Below are positions 4,426 to 6,219 of a stretch of 6,219 bases of DNA, one piece after another (the stretch's first letter is position 1; each line of letters opens with the position of its first letter). The notes under the pieces were generated by a model that was not told the origin of the DNA, made no database searches, and saw only the letters and a list, made by a program, of their open reading frames with translations. The stretch comes from Candidatus Borrarchaeota archaeon. GTDB lineage: Archaea > Asgardarchaeota > Sifarchaeia > Borrarchaeales > Borrarchaeaceae. The translations under genes and the position numbers were made by a program. The DNA lies in the NCBI GenBank assembly GCA_016840645.1, contig JAEORY010000251.1:1-6219 (forward strand), in the 5' to 3' direction.

Positions 4426-6219
4426 ATGGCAAAGAAACAAAGATCTTATGGTATAGGAACTCCATTTAAGGATGTTTTCCCTACACCTATTATAGCGGCA
4501 AGAGCTCCATTAACATCAGATAAAGGATATGAAGTTGGCCAAGTCTGGATTCGTACATCGACAAATCAGGCCTGGACGCTTACAAGTGTAGTAAGTGGTT
4601 CAGCAACATGGGCGCTCTCGTCCCCAGGAAGCAGCGATATCGACACCCTAACCGGAGACGGCGGTGGAGCTATTAGCCTTGTTGCTGGTAACGTTACTCT
4701 TGCGGGTGGTACTAACATCACCACGGCTGGTGCTGGTTCTACAATCACATTCAATATGGATGCGGCCATTACGTTGGCAACATCTGTGACATCACCTATT
4801 TATACTGCTGCTGCTGGCTTAGCAATCAATGCTGTTGCTGGTAATGATATTACCATGAAAATGGGTGACGCCGCTGCTGCAAACAAAATTAGTTTTGTAG
4901 ACTCTGCTGCTGCAGAAGTGGCTTCTCTTAATTCTAACGGTGTACTTACTGTTGTAAGCATGGATGGTATCATTGGAGCTGCTACTCCAGCAGCTGCCAC
5001 CGTAACAACAGGTACAGCGAATACTTCATTTATTTCAAATACATACACCGCAAAAGCAGCGAGTGATTTGGCGATTAATTCAATTGCCGGTCAAGACGTT
5101 ATCATCAAGATGGGTGATAATGCGGCTGCAAATAAAGTATCATTCATAGACAGTGACTCGGCAGAGGTCGCTTATATTGATTCTAATGGAGCTATTTCTG
5201 GTGTAAGTATTGCCTTCACAGGTTTATTCACCGCTGCTGCAAGTGCTACGATTGAGACTGCTGGAACAGCCCTTAATCTTGGTTCTGATAATGATGCAGG
5301 AGCAGTAAACTTAGGTGTAGGTACTACTGCACGTGCAATTGGAATTGGTAACTCTGCCGCAGCTCATGTAATCACTATCGGTTCAACAACCGGAGCGGCA
5401 GCAACCACTATTCAGTCTGGAACAGGAAGCCTTGCTCTTGCTTCTACTGGAACTGGTGATATCACGATCGACTCTGATGACACTCTCTTGTTAGACGCTG
5501 ATGGAGTCCTCGAACTAAACTCTAGCGGTGCTGCAATCAACATTGGTAACGACGCAGATGCATTTGCAATCAATGTCGGTACAGGTGCAGCAGCAAGAAC
5601 AATCACTGTTGGTAATGGTACCGGAGCGACAAGCCTTGTATTCGATTGTGGTACAGGTGCCTTAAACATTGGTACGAACGCCATAGCCCATACGGTGACT
5701 ATCGGTAATGTAACAGGTGCAACCGCTGTGGCACTTAATGCAGGAACCGGTGGTATTGCTCTAGCCTCTACAGGAACTGGAGACATTACCATTAACTCAG
5801 ACGACACCCTTCTTCTTGATGCAGACGGAGTTCTCGAATTAAACAGTTCTGCTGGCGCTATTAACATCGGTAATGATGCGGATGCACAGGCCATTAACAT
5901 TGGTACTGGAGCCGCGGCTAGAACCATCACTATTGGTAATGTGACAGGTGCAACAAGTGTTGTTATTGACGCAGGAACCGGTGCTGTAAATGTTGGAACA
6001 TCTGCAACAGCGCACACCACTACTGTTGGATCAACTAACACTACTTCTGCACTTGTTCTTCAAGGAGGAACTGGGGACATTACCGTTACAGGTACTGTTA
6101 AAGAGATTAATGCTGAGTTCTTGTATTCGAGTGGTACAGACCTCGTTGTTACTCAATCTCCGATTATGCAATCCAACTTAACAACTGGTGCTGCCCCAAC
6201 GGGAGCAACCGGAGATGTG
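4426..6219 (+). CDS. Repetitive beta-structured phage tail fibre/appendage protein, partial (first 598 residues)
   Basis: The frame is open from ATG 4426 to the last base, so the C-terminus is missing. The basic N-terminus (MAKKQRSYG) is followed by a small globular-looking segment with G38, W41, W50 and W62 (YEVGQVWIRTSTNQAWTLTS...ATW). I recall this 'G..W..T.TN..W.LTSV..G.ATW' start in phage fibre-like proteins, where it may anchor to the virion. From about residue 72 ('IDTLTGDGGGAIS') the chain is Gly/Ala/Thr/Asn/Ile/Val-rich with few aromatic or charged residues, typical of repetitive trimeric beta fibres. Residues about 126-261 hold two copies of a 'LAIN..AG.D...KMGD' unit; 331-546 hold two 108-residue copies; short 'INIGT.A.A.TITIGN.TGA' units recur throughout. 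From about 555 the repeats give way to a more ordinary sequence (KEINAEFLYSSGTDLVV). The likely role is host attachment; an environmental surface-protein family sharing these repeats is the alternative. It lies downstream of the putative ejection genes, as T7 gp17 does. Confidence 0.78.
   Translation, partial: MAKKQRSYGIGTPFKDVFPTPIIAARAPLTSDKGYEVGQVWIRTSTNQAWTLTSVVSGSATWALSSPGSSDIDTLTGDGGGAISLVAGNVTLAGGTNITTAGAGSTITFNMDAAITLATSVTSPIYTAAAGLAINAVAGNDITMKMGDAAAANKISFVDSAAAEVASLNSNGVLTVVSMDGIIGAATPAAATVTTGTANTSFISNTYTAKAASDLAINSIAGQDVIIKMGDNAAANKVSFIDSDSAEVAYIDSNGAISGVSIAFTGLFTAAASATIETAGTALNLGSDNDAGAVNLGVGTTARAIGIGNSAAAHVITIGSTTGAAATTIQSGTGSLALASTGTGDITIDSDDTLLLDADGVLELNSSGAAINIGNDADAFAINVGTGAAARTITVGNGTGATSLVFDCGTGALNIGTNAIAHTVTIGNVTGATAVALNAGTGGIALASTGTGDITINSDDTLLLDADGVLELNSSAGAINIGNDADAQAINIGTGAAARTITIGNVTGATSVVIDAGTGAVNVGTSATAHTTTVGSTNTTSALVLQGGTGDITVTGTVKEINAEFLYSSGTDLVVTQSPIMQSNLTTGAAPTGATGDV
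4801..5205 (+). repeat. Two spaced protein repeats within the fibre gene ('LAIN..AG.D...KMGD' unit)
   Basis: Copy 1 covers about residues 126-178 and copy 2 about 207-261 of the fibre protein, offset by 83 residues apart from a 2-residue insertion near the start of copy 2. Shared elements in order are Y-T-A, LAIN, AG.D, KMGD, AAANK, SF.DS, AEVA and SNG. By hand, 29 of 47 aligned residues (from LAIN to the final VS) are identical. A region of about 28 residues, rich in Ala and Thr, separates the copies. Confidence 0.75.
5416..6063 (+). repeat. Tandem 108-residue (324-base) duplication within the fibre gene
   Basis: Copy 1 is residues 331-438 (5416-5739) and copy 2 is residues 439-546 (5740-6063), with no gap or indel between them. 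About 80 of 108 positions are identical by hand count. The first half is almost invariant (ALASTGTGDITI, then SDDTLLLDADGVLELNSS) and the last dozen residues are divergent. A third copy seems to begin at 547 (GGTGDIT) and then breaks off. Each copy contains shorter 'NIG...A.A.TITIGN.TGA' units, so the repeat is nested. Confidence 0.85.

Noticed and set aside
4405..4428. Alternative fibre start at ATG 4405
   Set aside because: It is in frame, but its upstream AGGA is only three bases away. The GGGAGG at 4413-4418 fits the 4426 start far better.
5412..6041. 209-codon minus-strand ORF rich in Val, Pro and Ala
   Set aside because: It is antisense to the repeat fibre gene. The repetitive Gly/Ala/Thr codons on the plus strand avoid stops on the other strand. 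It has no ribosome-binding site or family match and mirrors the fibre repeats. The same holds for the shorter minus ORFs at 4566-4769 and 4800-5048.
4426..6219. CRISPR array or DNA satellite suggested by the repetitive right half
   Set aside because: The repetition is at protein level in a continuous reading frame, and DNA copies differ at many third positions. There are no fixed-length direct repeats with unique spacers.

Overview
The window looks like part of the late, virion-structural region of a tailed bacteriophage or prophage. The DNA is fairly AT-rich, the plus-strand genes are tightly packed, and each has a purine-rich Shine-Dalgarno sequence, so the host is a bacterium. Nothing here names the host. 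No tRNA, rRNA, CRISPR array or insertion sequence was found.

Layout. Bases 1-182 hold the start of a minus-strand gene that runs off the left edge. It encodes a phage-type cysteine-rich (zinc-ribbon-like) protein of the 'LTG..FG..T' family. A 62-base gap carrying a small perfect hairpin separates it from three co-directional plus-strand genes: a Gln-rich 170-residue protein (245-757), a 299-residue helical protein (773-1672) and an 800-residue helical protein with Gly/Ala-rich hydrophobic stretches (1675-4077). The gaps between them are 15 and 2 bases, so they form one operon. A partial gene for a long, low-complexity beta-repeat protein, most likely a tail fibre or appendage, starts at 4426 and is still open at the right edge.

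The order small, medium and large internal-type protein followed by a tail fibre resembles the T7 order gp14-gp15-gp16-gp17, and P22-type ejection-protein clusters. My working model is that the three middle genes encode internal/ejection proteins that leave the virion with the DNA, and that the last gene encodes the host-contact fibre. This rests on order, size and composition, not on a recognised catalytic domain.

Between the 800-residue gene and the fibre gene, on the opposite strand, is an overlooked two-gene cassette: a 47-residue ribbon-helix-helix (Arc/CopG-like) DNA-binding protein (4312 to 4169) and a 23-residue hydrophobic micropeptide (4156 to 4085) with its own Shine-Dalgarno site. 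A sigma70-like promoter (TTGCAA-17-TATATT) precedes it, and a perfect 16-bp palindrome overlaps the -10 box. A second inverted repeat lies upstream of the fibre gene. This self-contained regulatory 'moron' is the most interesting item in the window. It could repress itself and possibly influence the divergent fibre gene.

The fibre gene contains nested repeats, including a 108-residue tandem duplication (about 80 of 108 residues identical by hand count) whose DNA copies have diverged strongly at synonymous positions.
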